Shown piece by piece: positions 21,825 to 34,900 of a stretch of 64,000 nucleotides of DNA. Every line of letters begins with the position of its first letter. The stretch's first letter is position 1. The notes below the pieces were generated by a model. That model was not told the DNA's origin, did no database searches, and saw only the letters and a list, made by a program, of their open reading frames with translations. The stretch covers positions 86,955,575-87,019,574 of the forward strand of contig CM063504.1 in the NCBI GenBank assembly GCA_032207245.1. The letters are read 5' to 3'. The stretch comes from Pardosa pseudoannulata (lineage: Eukaryota; Arthropoda; Arachnida; Araneae; Lycosidae). Made by a program: the position numbers and the translations under genes.

Positions 21825-23338
21825 AGCCACCATTAACATTCTGTGAAAGAGGGATGTGGAGGTTGTAACCCCCATAAGAATTGTATACATGTATATATAA
21901 GAAATATATTAATTTTATAATATGAATTAAGCGGGAGACTTGCCTCTTTATGGAAAAATTTCTCGCTGTGCCCCTGGTGCTTTGTAATAATAAATATGCT
22001 TTTAGATATTAATACATGATGAAAATAATTTAATAAATAATAGTATGTTGATTATGAGGGATGTATAAATTATAATGCAAATTATTGATTTTCAGATTTG
22101 TGTACATTATGATTAATGTTGTTCTGTTGAACTCAAACCTTTTAAAACTATCATATAAATTCAATAAAGACAGTAAATGAAATTATATGCATTATTTTTT
22201 GAAGTAATGGTAACAATATCATATGAGTTATAATTATTTCTATCAGTCATTGGATTGTTTAACAATATTAGAAAAATATTTGCATGGGGTAAAATTTCAC
22301 CTAAAAGATCAAGCAAAATTTAAACTTGTCTATTCTTTTTCATTAGGAATTTAAAAAAAAAAATTATTTTTTGTTATTGATGATATATGTCTCTTGAAAT
22401 GTATTAAAAATAGTTAAAAAGAACAAACAAACAAACAAAAAAAGTGGTTACTAAAATTTTTGTGAAAGTCTTAATATCCATGTTAAATTATCAAGATTGT
22501 AACTCGTTGAGTAAAAATAGGTATAAATTAATTTCTGACTTAGAAATAAACATAAATTATAATAGTATTATCATGGCACTGAAAATTATATAACTGAAGT
22601 TCTGCATGGTAAACATCTTGTTGAATTTTTAAGTAAAGAATTAATGTTAAATGATAAGTGTCAAAAACCATTAGCATTCTGTGAAAATGATAAAAATGAT
22701 TTTCCCTGTGAATTTTTCAAACTGATAGGTTGAATTTAAAAAAAAATATGTTGTATATCAGGCAAAGAAGAATTAAGTATACAAAAGTTCTATTATATAA
22801 TTTGTGTAAAAACAAATAAATAGATAACTAAATAAAAAAAATATTCAAATCTAGTTACTTAAAAGAGAAAGCTAATGCAGCAGGAAGACAAAACCTAACC
22901 ACACTTAAAAACTCTTTAACTGTCTGTATAAACTTTCTATTGCTTCATTAATTTACAATATTGCATATTTAGTTGTCTTTAAACAAGAAATTTATTTTTT
23001 GTATTGCTTCATCTATTACAGTGGTGCATATTTAAAAGACTTTGATGGGTATTGAATCTGACTGTATTATATAATAAGACTTATGAAAAAAATTAAATTA
23101 ATGAAAATATTATATATTTTTTATTTATAACCTTTTATGATTAAAAAAATGAACAAAATTGTATGGTTAGTGCAAAGGTGTTTCTTCTCTCATTTTTTAT
23201 AATTCAATTTCTTTAACTAAAGGTAAAATTAAAATCTCAACTTTGATATAATTTTTATGTTCTGATTTCTTTCACCACATTGAAACTATTTGGATCAGCG
23301 CTCATAATCCGTGGCGAAACTAGATTCCCCTCGTAATA
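21825..23338. other. AT-rich intergenic stretch, no gene seen
   Basis: Only a short (AAAC)n run near 22424-22439 and poly(A)-rich tracts stand out. A small GC-richer segment (23280-23338) abuts the left end of the Tc1 element. Confidence 0.6.
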
Positions 23339-24549
23339 CACTGTCTGCCAATACGTATTTGGAAATCTATGCAAATGACGATATCTGCGGTCTAGAGGTA
23401 CGTCACGGCCTCCGCCGGTATGCGTTGTGTAGGAAACAGCATCGGCATTAGTCGCATGCAAGATGCCGCGTAGTTCGGAGCTCTCTGATTTCGAGAAAGG
23501 TATGATTCGGGTATCACAAATGTGGCCGATCCTTTAGGAACATATCTAGTGATCTGAAGTACCCAAAATCGACAATATCCTATGTGATTAAGAAGTGGAA
23601 GATGAGCGGTGATTGTCTGAATGTGCCCCGAGTCGGCAGACCAACGAAACTGGGAGATAGAGACCGACGAGTGTTGTCCAGAGAAATTCAGAAGAACCGC
23701 ACCCAACCGATGGCCCTCATCCTCGAGGAGTTTCAACAGACATCCAGGAGTATTGTTTCAATGAATACCATCCGTAAGGAAGCACATCTGCTTGGGTTTG
23801 TAGTCGTGCTGCTGACCATAACCCTTTGATCACAAAGTCCAACCGCGCTGCTCAGTTAATGTGGAGCAAAGCACATCGAAATTGGACCGTAGATCAGTGG
23901 AAACGAGTTCTTTGGAGCAACGAATCAAGGTTCACCATTTACCGTTCGGATGGCAGGGTCTGGCGTCTGCCTGGAGAACGTCTCCTGCCAGGATGCATTG
24001 TGCCAACATTCAAGTTCGGCGGAGGTGGAATTATGATCTGGGGGTGTTTCTCCTGGTATGGACTGAGACCCTTGGTCTCCATTCATGGTAAGTTCAACGC
24101 TGATGCCTACTGCACTATTTTGGATGACAATATGCTTCCTACGTTGTGGCAGTTTTACGGGTTGGACCCCTGTTACTTTCAGGACAACAATGCCATTTAT
24201 CATGTTTCGAGGTTAACCAAGGCTTGGTATGGTGCCAATGCAGTTCATCGAATGGACTGGCCTTCCCAGAACCCAGACCTGAACCCTATCGAGAACCCCT
24301 GGGACGAGTTGGATCGCCGAATTACAGGGTGCATTACCCATCCAAAATCGGTGAAGGAACTTGTATGTCTACTCCAAGCCGAGTGGAAGACAATATCACC
24401 AACTGTAATACAAAGACTTGTGGGAAGTATAGCCCCAGAAGGCTCACGCTGTAATTGCCTTTCGTAGAGGCTGTACCAACTATTGATTTTTAATAAAGTT
24501 AGTTTTTCTTTTCTATCACAGGTGTCTAAATACTTATTGGTAGACAGTG
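23339..24549 (+). mobile_element. Tc1/mariner element, copy A
   Basis: The terminal inverted repeats are CACTGTCTGCCAATACGTAT at the left and, inward from the right, CACTGTCTACCAATAAGTAT. TA target duplications flank both (23337-23338 and 24550-24551). The length, 1,211 bp, is normal for Tc1 elements. It carries one decayed transposase frame on the plus strand. Copy B at 33075-34278 shares its ends and size. Confidence 0.9.
23463..24467 (+). pseudogene. Tc1-like transposase, frameshifted and catalytically altered
   Basis: An ATG at 23463 opens a helix-turn-helix start (SSELSDFEKG), but a stop follows within 20 codons; the frame resumes one base over at 23584 (second helix-turn-helix, GRPTKLGDRDRR), then shifts back for 23826-24467. 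The last part is the DDE domain: FQDNN holds the second aspartate and [10 protein letters not shown] the glutamate, but the usual first aspartate of WSDESRF is asparagine here (AAC at 23919-23921). Two frameshifts plus a lost catalytic residue mean it cannot mobilise itself. Confidence 0.85.
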
Positions 24550-25959
24550 TAGTCTGAGGCGCTTCAAGTCTGTGACGTCAAATCGGAGGTCACGTGATCA
24601 GTGGCGAAATGAGGAGTGGATCGAGACAGTTCCTATTTACCAATATATAAACTAAATCTAATCAAGTAATCGTGTAAGATCATGGGCAGTTTTTGTATCA
24701 TTTCTAATATTTTATTTGCATTTTTGATAATGTTCTAAATTAATTTTTTTTTTCTAGATATTTTTTGTTATTTTAATTGCCAATTTTTTATTATCATTTT
24801 TGTTATCTTTTGTTTTTTTTAAATTTATGCCATGAAATGAGGTAGTTTTTATTTTATTTACGATTTTGGCACTTTTAAAAATTAATTTTCTTTATTTGGT
24901 TACTTTATTTATGAATTTTTCATTGTTTATTTTTGTAATTTTAAGTTTTTAAAATTGATATTTGCAGTTACAAACGTTCTTCATACCTCATGCGCTGTCC
25001 ATAATGAGCAGTAAACAGCCTGATTTTTAAAGATTAAAAAAAATGATCCAGAAAAATGTAATTGAATAAAATATTTTACGAACTTACATTTTTTTTATAA
25101 AAGAATATTTATAATCTTAAATTTTACTAATCCTCCCTAAAGTATTGCTAAAGTATTACTATTGTACTATTAGTACCTCCCTAAAGTATTGCTATTGCTA
25201 AAGTTTAATATAGCAATATTAAATAATTATTCCGTGTAGCAAATTGAATTTAATATTGAAATTCTACTAGAGTAAAGATTGTGCATTTTTTTCATTAGCT
25301 TAGAAAATGCTTTGACACACAATTCATTCTAAATTGCCTTTAATGAAGAGTAAAACTTGAAATAGGATATTTATCCTTAGATGCAATGTACTTTTAATAC
25401 TTAATTTGCAAGGTGACATTATTATTTAATATTTTACTATAATTTTGGGAGGTATAGAATAATTTAAGATTATGAATATTCTTAGACAGAAAAATATAAG
25501 CTTCTAAATGATTATACTCGATGACATTTTAATAAGTAATTTTTTCGTATACTAATCACGATTATTTGATTAGTTTTAGTTTATATAGTGATCAATAGAT
25601 GGCGCCAGGTAACCAAGTAATTTGCCCTGAAACCTTAACACCTTTGAGGCTGTTCCGATCCACATCAAAAATTAGCAGAGCTATGGTAAATTCCTGTGGG
25701 TAAATCCCTAGACAAAAACAGGGCTATGTATGTAGTCTGTGGGCAAATGTTGAAAACTGCAGTTTCTAGACGCTCGACGGTCTCTATGGTCCGTGCAGTA
25801 GAGAAACTACTGTTGTGATTTCTCTATGATCAGTACAACCGGGTAAAAACGTGCAATTGAAAGTCTTAAACGGATGACTATTATGATCTTCATCTAATAA
25901 ATCCATTTATAACTCTTTTTCTTAATTATAGTTTGTTGTAAAGTTAGATTTTTGCAGCG
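24550..25959 (+). promoter_or_regulatory. Upstream region of SGF29
   Basis: The stretch holds no coding sequence. Near 24590 is TCACGTGATC, an E-box palindrome, in a GC-richer patch. A short duplicated string (CTCCCTAAAGTATTGCTA) appears twice at 25134-25200. At about 25598 is AGATGGCGCC, close to the core recognised by CTCF in insects. Near 25796 is a small hairpin, CAGTAG with CTACTG. The 25560-25860 part is the most promoter-like by composition. The transcription start is not determined. Confidence 0.4.
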
Positions 25960-28900
25960 ATGGATTTCATCGATAAATCTGATATATTGAAGAAAATTAA
26001 AGATGAAAAGGTACAATTTTTACATCCAAAGTTTTTTCAATTTGGGCTATTTAGTTATTTTTATAATTGAAAATTAATGATATAAAAAATTAGAATTAGA
26101 GTATGAAAAAGAAAAAAGCTGGGCCTTACATTTTTCCCCTTATTTCTTTATTAACTTTTTTTTTTTTTTTTTTTTTTTTTAACGAGGATATGCCAAAATA
26201 AATATATAAGTTAGGCATTTTAGTAAAATTTGTGTAATAAAGTAATTTATGTTCACATGGCAAATGTTGTTCGAGAATGCATTACGTAATAAAATTGCTT
26301 AAAGTTCTTTCTCTGAATCATTTTATGTTTTTATTAAACAGAATTCTGAAAATTTTTAGAAAAATTTAAGCACACAAATGAGTATTTAAAAATTTGTAGA
26401 AGGATGATATAATGCGAAAAATTATTATGGAAACTTACGAACAGTTAAAAAATAAATAAAATTTGCATCCCGTTTGTATACAGTGACATGTTAGTATTAC
26501 TGTCATGTGAAATTGTCTCAAATATGTAGACATACAAGGATAAAATGAAAATAATAGAATATTATTGATGGTTTTATGATATATTATCCTATCAAGACTA
26601 TAGCCAGAAAGGGAACTCCAACCTTCCCACCCCACCCTCCCACACACCAAATAATTACACCATTAAAAATAATTTCAACAAAATTGTTAATATCAAATTT
26701 TTACTAATTTTTTTTAAGGTAAAATATACTGATATATCTGAGGGGAGGTAACTCAATCCAATTTTAGTCCTCCCTTTCCCTTCAAACTAAATTCTGGATA
26801 AAATCTGGTAAGAGTAAAATTTAAGTTTCATTAAAAGCAAAGGTTGAAAGAACTAAAATAAGTACATAAACTCTTGATTAACACAGCATTTCCTTATAGA
26901 GCTCATTAAAAATGCATTATAAGAAAAATTTTTAGATTATAGTTTAAATTTGTGGCCCAGTTTTTTTAATTAAAAATGTTTTGTGCCAAGATTTTAAAGA
27001 AATTTTAAGAATTTTATGGTAATAGAACATAACTTTGAGTATTTTTAGATGCATACATAGACATTGTTCCTTGATTTCAGTTTTAAAATTACATAACATT
27101 ATTTTCATATTAACTTGTTTTAAGATAAAATTGAAAAGCTGGATAAAACTTATAAACAAACATTTAAATAAATTATGAGCCATTTTTTTTAACCTATCAA
27201 AAGAGTAATAATTTTAGAAATATTCTTGAATGAAGGAATTAACGTATAGGTCAGCTCCAGGGGGATTCTACAAGAGCTGGGCTTTGTTACCAAGGGCCTA
27301 TTGTTATTGAGCTCAAGAAAATACATCCCCAAAGTTCACCTAAGAGGCCAGTGACTGAGGCAAACCCCAGCAGACAGCTGACAGAAATATCCTGCTGCTC
27401 CCAAGGCTCAAGAAGATGGTGACCAATATGGTTAAACATAAGAGCCAGGATAAACTTGTAATCATACAAAAACGGTGAGCTGTCTTCTTCTCAAGACCAT
27501 GAACAAGGTAGCCATGACACTAGGGATCTGGACTAATCCCCATCACATTTAGAGGCTTTCTGAGGCTACAGTGAGCAGTAAGAAGACTAATTGCCTTTTT
27601 CAAGCTAATCCTATGAAGCATCTAAAGCTCTTTATGGTATGGGCTGGCAGAACTATAACTAGGGCGGGGCAAAAGGGGCATTTACCACAGGTGCATCAGT
27701 CTTAGGGGTGCTGCACCATGAGGAAAATGGGGTCCAAAAAAGGACGAATTGCCCCAAGTAGAAATAAAAAAAAGTTGAAAAATACCTTTTTTTATTATAA
27801 AATCCAATGTGTTTAAAAATTATTTTTACGAAATTTCTTATTTTTCAAAATTCTTCTAGATTAAACTTGTTATAGGTTCTTACAAAATGTTTACCAAACA
27901 CTCCAATTAGGTCTTAATATAATTCCAGGTATTCATTTTAAATTTTGAATTTATTAAAGTTATTAAAACTAAATCTGATTTTAAAAATTTGCCAATTTTT
28001 TTATGAAAATTCAACTTTTAAATAAAAAATAATCCCCTCAAATAAACTATTTAGTTTATCAGCAAAATTATACCTTTAATGTATCAAAAAAATATTTAAG
28101 TATTAATAAGATAAAATAGGAAAAAAAATTTTAATTTAATATGCTAGAAACATTTTAAGAATTAACAAAATATTTTGTCAGTTCATTCTGAATATACATA
28201 CATATATATACATGTTTATGTATTTTCCCCCTATATTTGATGGCAGGGGCACAGACCATATCTTTGCCACAGGCACTAAAGGACCTAGTTACGGCCCTGT
28301 GGGCTGGGGTAGTCATGATTGAGCTCTTTGACTTGTCCATGACCCTCCAAATTGAGCCAGTTATCATACTGAATATGCTTGAAATAATAATGGACAGAGT
28401 TCCTGATAGACCTAGGAACAATACCAGGTATGGACTCAAGACCAGTAAAGGAAATATTGGATCCCTTCCTAGCTAATTCATCACCTATCTCATTGCCCTA
28501 AATACCTATATGACTGGGTACCCACTAGAGATTGACCTTGTTACAAGAAGCAAGATTTTGAAGAACCTCAAAGTACTTCTAAACCACAGTGGAGGTAACA
28601 CTGCTTCTAAATAAAGCTAAAAGGACAGCTTGATTATCAAAACATATAAATATGGTTTGTTTATGGAAACCCCTGCCTAGGTGAGTCCCACACAGCACAT
28701 GTAGATGAAAAGACCTCAGCTTGGAAATGGTAGAAAATTTACCAACTGTGAAGAACAACTTATGATTTAATTTAGAAACATCACTAAGGAGTATTTTTAC
28801 TTTTCTGTACAATAGACTCAAGATCCAAAATAAGTTTTTTGAGATTTAAGTAATCTTGAACAGCCATTTTAAGTGGAATATTAAGTCGTATCAATGGTAA

Positions 28901-31900
28901 CTTTAACAAAATTTTATGTATTCATTCAAAAGTTATAAAGAAATAGTTTGTTAAATCAATTATTTCACTTATCTCATAAAAGTGATATGAAATCCAAATT
29001 TTAATTCATTTGAAGGTCTGATTTGTATCTTTGATTTTTATATAAAATGTATATCTAATACCATTTATTTCATATTTATTTTATTAAGGAAATATACCTT
29101 TTATATCATTGCTACTGTTTTTTCTTTAAATATAAAAACTGACAAATTATTAAAATCATATTTACTATTGTATGTTTAATTATTTGCAGCAATTACTACG
29201 CAATGATGCTGAGAAGTATGAAAAATATAATGAACTACAAGAAATTGTTGAACAAATAGATTTATCAGTTGTAGGTATTATTTTATATTTATTATATTAA
29301 TTTTTTCTAGTCATAGCTATTAGATATTTTTACTATACACTTGGATAAAAAATAAATGCAAGATCTATGAAAGTTACCTCTCCTATTTAATTGTCATACA
29401 CCAAATTTAATGTTGATGAAAGGCAAAAGCAAACTTTATATTTTCCTAAATTGTGGGACTTTCATATAGAGTGCTGTAATGTTCAATATATTATTCACAC
29501 TCTTTTCATTTTCTTGCATTTAATATTCAACTCATTCAATCCTGAATTTATTCCCATAGAACCAATGTTATTTTTTCTTGGATTCTTCATTTTCATGCAA
29601 GTATTTCTCAAAACCTTTTGTGACATCGATTTGGTTTTCTGGTGTTGATAAGACTGTTTTAAAGTCATTTGAGGGCAAAAATATCTTTGGTTCATTAAGG
29701 GTCTTTCCTTTAGTACCAAAACATTTTGATGGTTGTGATAATTTGAGTGGCAACAGTCATTACTTCATTGGAATGCTAAAACAAACTAATGATCAACTAG
29801 ATTTTCTAATGCAACCAATTTGCCATTCCCAGACTACCTATACATTGTTTGTGCATGATAAGAGAGATCTCTTATTGTTTTACTACTGATTTGTGTACAT
29901 TCACAGTAACAATGATAGTGGACTTACACAGGTTAAATAGAATGCTCATTCTTTGCAGTGAGGCAATCCATAAGCAGGCATCAGTTATAAAATAAAAAAA
30001 TTAATGTTAACCATTCTAAATATGAATTATTTGTATAAAATAGAAAATACTTCTAGTCAGTATTGTAAATACTTTGTTCACAATCGCACATTTTACAGAA
30101 TTTTATATTCATTTCCCACATCCAGTATTATTTTCCATTCCCACCCTGTTGAAAAGCAATGGGTCAAGGTTCCCCCTGTATTTGTTTCTAAATTATCTGT
30201 AAATGGTTTTAACTGTTATTCCTGATTCACCAGGTGTAGTGTTCACATTTCTTTCTTAGGGACAGTCAAGTGAAGAAGGCACTTTTTATTAAGTAAAAGG
30301 GTACTTTATATACATCATGCTGAGACTGTTTGTCAGTAAAATATATATTATCTGTAAAATTGTATTATGCTGGATCTTCATAAAATAAATTCTGGGTGCA
30401 AAGTAAATATATTCGAAAAAGGTATTCAGAGTGCATTGGCACTTAAAAAAAAATATGTAAAGATGTGGTGCCCTTAAAAATGTCAAATATGAATGCTACT
30501 AAAGTGGGCTCAGTTTTTTAAAATGATTAAGCCTCACAGCAAGTTTTATGGATGTGCTAACTTTAAAAACCCCACTTTCTGGCAAAAGAATTTTTTAGAA
30601 TTTACTGTGTTACATACAAAACTTTTGCTTTTAATTGTTGTTTTCAAGGTTTGAGTTTAATGACTTAATTTTGGGACACTTGTGCAGTTTTAGATAATTT
30701 CTCAAATATATATTTAGGACAGACTTTTAGTATATTTGGGGTGTTTTTTTCGTTGTCTCTTTTATATACCAGTTTATTTACAGCTTAGTTAATCTAAACT
30801 AACAAAACTCAATATTTAGTATATTCAACTTATTTTATTTTTTTTTTTAATTAGCCTTTTTGCTACACTTTAATAAACAGCAATAAAACTCAAGTTAAAT
30901 AAAAGTTAGTTATCATATACGTTGAAAATAAATATTTCCTCAGAATTTCAGATTGACTAACTTTTTCATGCCTAATGTCTATGTGCTGCTTTTCTGTTTA
31001 AAGTCTCATATTTCGACTATACATTTAAAAGTTACGGAATTTCATGAATTTTGTGTAGTTTTTTAAACTTTAAATAGCTCTAACTGGAGAATTCTTTGAC
31101 CTACAAAGTTGAAATTTGAGTTATTTTCTTTAATTTTTCTAAGAAAGAAAGTTTATTTCAATTGATAGCAGCAAAATTTTTATTTTAATTTTAATTTATA
31201 AAACATGCCATTATACTTTAAGAAGTTAAAAAAATTTTCAAACATGGATGGCTTATTTGTTTATTAGTTATTTATAGGCATAATAAATAGATATAGGTTC
31301 TATTAATAACAGAAATTTTTTTATTTGTACCTGCATAGTCTTTGTGACTACAGATAAACTTCTTGTTATTAAAAAACTAGTGAACAATAACTATAAAGCA
31401 TTTAACATTTATTTTAGATTTAAGCCTGTGATTTTGTTGAAAAATGACCAATTTATATATTACTTTTACATAAAAATCATGAGGATTGTTCCCCATCAAA
31501 TCAGCTAATGGCTGAAAAGTCATGTCTTTAGAATTCGTTGATTTTGGGCTCAGATGTAGCACATCAGATGAAAAATGCAAAGTATAATTATTTTTCAACT
31601 GTTTGTTTAAGAGTTATGAATTTTTGAAATTTCATGAATTTTGTATAGCTTTTAAATTTTAAGCAGCTTTAATTTGAGAACTATTTGATCTAGAAAGTTG
31701 AAATTTAAGGCATTTTCTTTAGTTTTTCATGGTGTTTTATAAAATATATAACATAATCAAATTACTTAAAATTATTTCTGTAAAAAATTTTAGAAATTTT
31801 AAAAGCAGAATTTTTGATTTCATGAGAAAATTCTATTACATTTAGCGCTTTTCCAGCTAAATTTATTCCAAATTTTGGAGTGGTAACTCTTATTTGTACA

Positions 31901-34900
31901 GTATCATAAAGGAAAAAAAAAATGTTTTGACGATTTGGTAATTTTTGTAAAATAATCATAATTATGTAAATTATGTGATGTTAAGAATTAATTTGAATAA
32001 AAAATTAACTATTTGTGTTTAAAATACTCATACATGTGGGTCAAGTTTAATTTTCAAATAAAATATTATATTCATTGTAATTTGCTTGATTTCATTATTT
32101 TCATAAATATCTAACAAATTAAAATTTTTGTAATCAAGATAGTTACTATTGGGTGCAATTGAGAGCCTGAAGGGTTTTTTTAATGTAAATTATTTTAATT
32201 TCAATTTTGTATTATAAAATAAATAACAAGAAATCTCAAAATAAGTTACATAGCAACATTTATGCCAAATTTCATTGTGGTACTCCTACAGTATCATAAA
32301 GAAAAAGATATCTCACTATTAATTAAATTTTGTTTAGTAGAATTATGTACATTTTAATTTAAAGGGTTACTTACATGGGAACAATAATAAGTGGAAAAAT
32401 TTAAAAGTAATCTGTTTTATGACAAGCCAAATGATAAATTCACAAAATATCTTAAAGGTCCAGTTTTGTATAAATGGTTAACAATTCGGTACAAGATTTA
32501 GTCAAAAAGTAAAACTGATGGAAAATTAATTATTGCATCATCAAAGTAAAACTAAAGTTAAAATCTAACTTATAAAATCTCCAATTCAAAGTATAATTTT
32601 ACTCCTTAAATTTAACTTGATCTTATTACTCCATATTTATTTCAAATTTAAAAATTTTTTTTATGTTGATGTAATAGTCAGAAATTTTCATTCTGATGTT
32701 CCCCAATATTAAGTTCTCTATACATATTTTAGGTTATGCCACTAATGTTTTCCTTATTAATTTCTTATAATATTTTCTTTAGTTGGAGACTAATGAAGAT
32801 GAAAATCTAACACCATCTACCTCTAAGAGGAGAAAAACTAGTAGAACAAGTACAGATAATGATTCACATTTGGATAAACATGAGAAAGAATTAGAAGAAA
32901 CACTAAAACAAATTAACCTTGTAAAGAAAGCACTGGCTATTATATATGAAATGGAAAGTACTAGCTTTAAAAAATTTGTATCAAAATATGGAGGTAAGTA
33001 TTGCTATTTCTTTTCTCTTATCACCAAAATGTTGTTCCTCCTTTCAGTAAATTTCAGTTCTACATTCATACATACACTCTCTACCAATAAGTATTTGGAC
33101 ACCTGTGGTAGAAAAGAAAAACTAACTTTATTCAAAATCAATAGTTGGTAGAGCCTCCATGAGAGGCAATTACAGCGTGAATTTTCAGGGGCATACTTTT
33201 AACAAGTCTTTGCATTACAGCTAGTGGTATTGTCTTCCAATAGGCTTGGAGTAGACATACAAGTTCCTTCACCAATCTTGGACATGTTGTGCACTCCTTA
33301 ATTTGGCAATCCAACTCATCCCAGAGGTTCTCGATAGGGTTCAGGTCTGGGCTCTGGGCAGGCCAGCCCATTCGATGAAATCCATTGGCACCGTACCAAG
33401 CCTTGGTTAACCACGAAACATGACAACTGGCATTGTCATCCTGAAAGTAACAGGGGTCCAACCCATAAAACTGCCACAACGTAGGAAGCCTATTGTCATC
33501 CAAAATAGTGCAGTAGGCATCGGCGTTAAACTTACCAGGAATGGGGACCAAGAGTTCCAGTCTATACCAGGAGAAATACCCCCAGACCATAATTCCACCT
33601 CTACCGAACTTGACTGTTAGCACAATGCATTCTGGCAGGAGACGTTCTCTAAGCAGACAGCAGATCCAGATCCTGCCATCCGAACGGTAAAGGGTGAACC
33701 TTGATTCGTCACTCCAAAGGACCTGTTTCCACTGATCTATGGTCCAATTTCGATGTGCTTTGCACCACATTAGCTGAGCAGCGCAGTTGCATTTTGTGAT
33801 CGAAGGCTTATAGGCAAGAACCACGACCATGAAAACCAAGCAGATGTGCTTCCTTACGGATGGTATTCATTGAAACAATACTCCCGGATGCCTGTTGAAA
33901 TTCCTCGCGGATGAGGGCCATCAGTTGGGTGCAGTTCTTCCGAATTTTTCTGGACAGCACTCGTTGGTCTCTATCTCCCAGTTTTGTTGGTCTGCCGACT
34001 CGGGGCACTTTCCGACAATCACTGCTCACCTTCCACTTCTTAATCATATAGGCCACTGTCGATTTTGAGTACTTCAGATACATGATTGGCCACATTTGTG
34101 ATACCCAATAATTATACCTTTCTTGAAATCAGAGAGCTCCAAACTGAGCAGCATCTTGTATATGACTAATGCCGATGCTGTTTCCTATACAATGTATACA
34201 GGCAGATGCAGTGACGTACCTCAGGACTGCAGATATCGTCATTTGCATAGGTGTCCAAATACTTATTGGTAGACAGTATATCATATGAAAAGTGTTATAA
34301 TTAGGTATAGTCACAACCCAGATTTAATTTCTTGGGTCTGTACTCTGCAAAAGTCCTGTATTAAATCACATCTAAGTTAGAAATGAATTAGTTCCAATAG
34401 ACACAGTGGCAGAGTTTGTTAAAAGTGCTCATTATTCAAACATATTAATATTGAGACTTTAGATAAAACATATCTGTGTTGGTCAAGCAACAGACTGTAA
34501 GTGATTCCCAAAGTTTATCTTGCAGTGGGAAAAACATGCTTGAAATTGATGTTTATCATTTCATCAGATAATAGAATTACTGAATTGTAGAGCTTATGTA
34601 GCCAAGATTCTAGAAAAGACAGCCACATGTACATTGAATTAGAACATTATCATGAGATTGTTTCAAAGAGTAAATGTAAAATATGCAAGTCATTGATTTT
34701 GTTTCATGAGAAAATTACTGAGTTTCAAGAAAAAGGCTCTATTTGCATTACAAAATGGGAGCTAAAGATAGAGAATATACTTTAGACATTTTGATAATAT
34801 TTAATATATTAAATTTATATGCTAATATTTACATACTTGTTATTTTAATTAGTATACTTTTTCTAACACAGAGACTCTTTGTCATTTAACATTTTACTTG

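Noticed and set aside
29391..30225. Overlapping ORFs on both strands in SGF29 intron 2
   Set aside because: Longer than average, but without recognisable motifs or consistent frame, and both strands are equally open. Possibly an old repeat; not called a gene.
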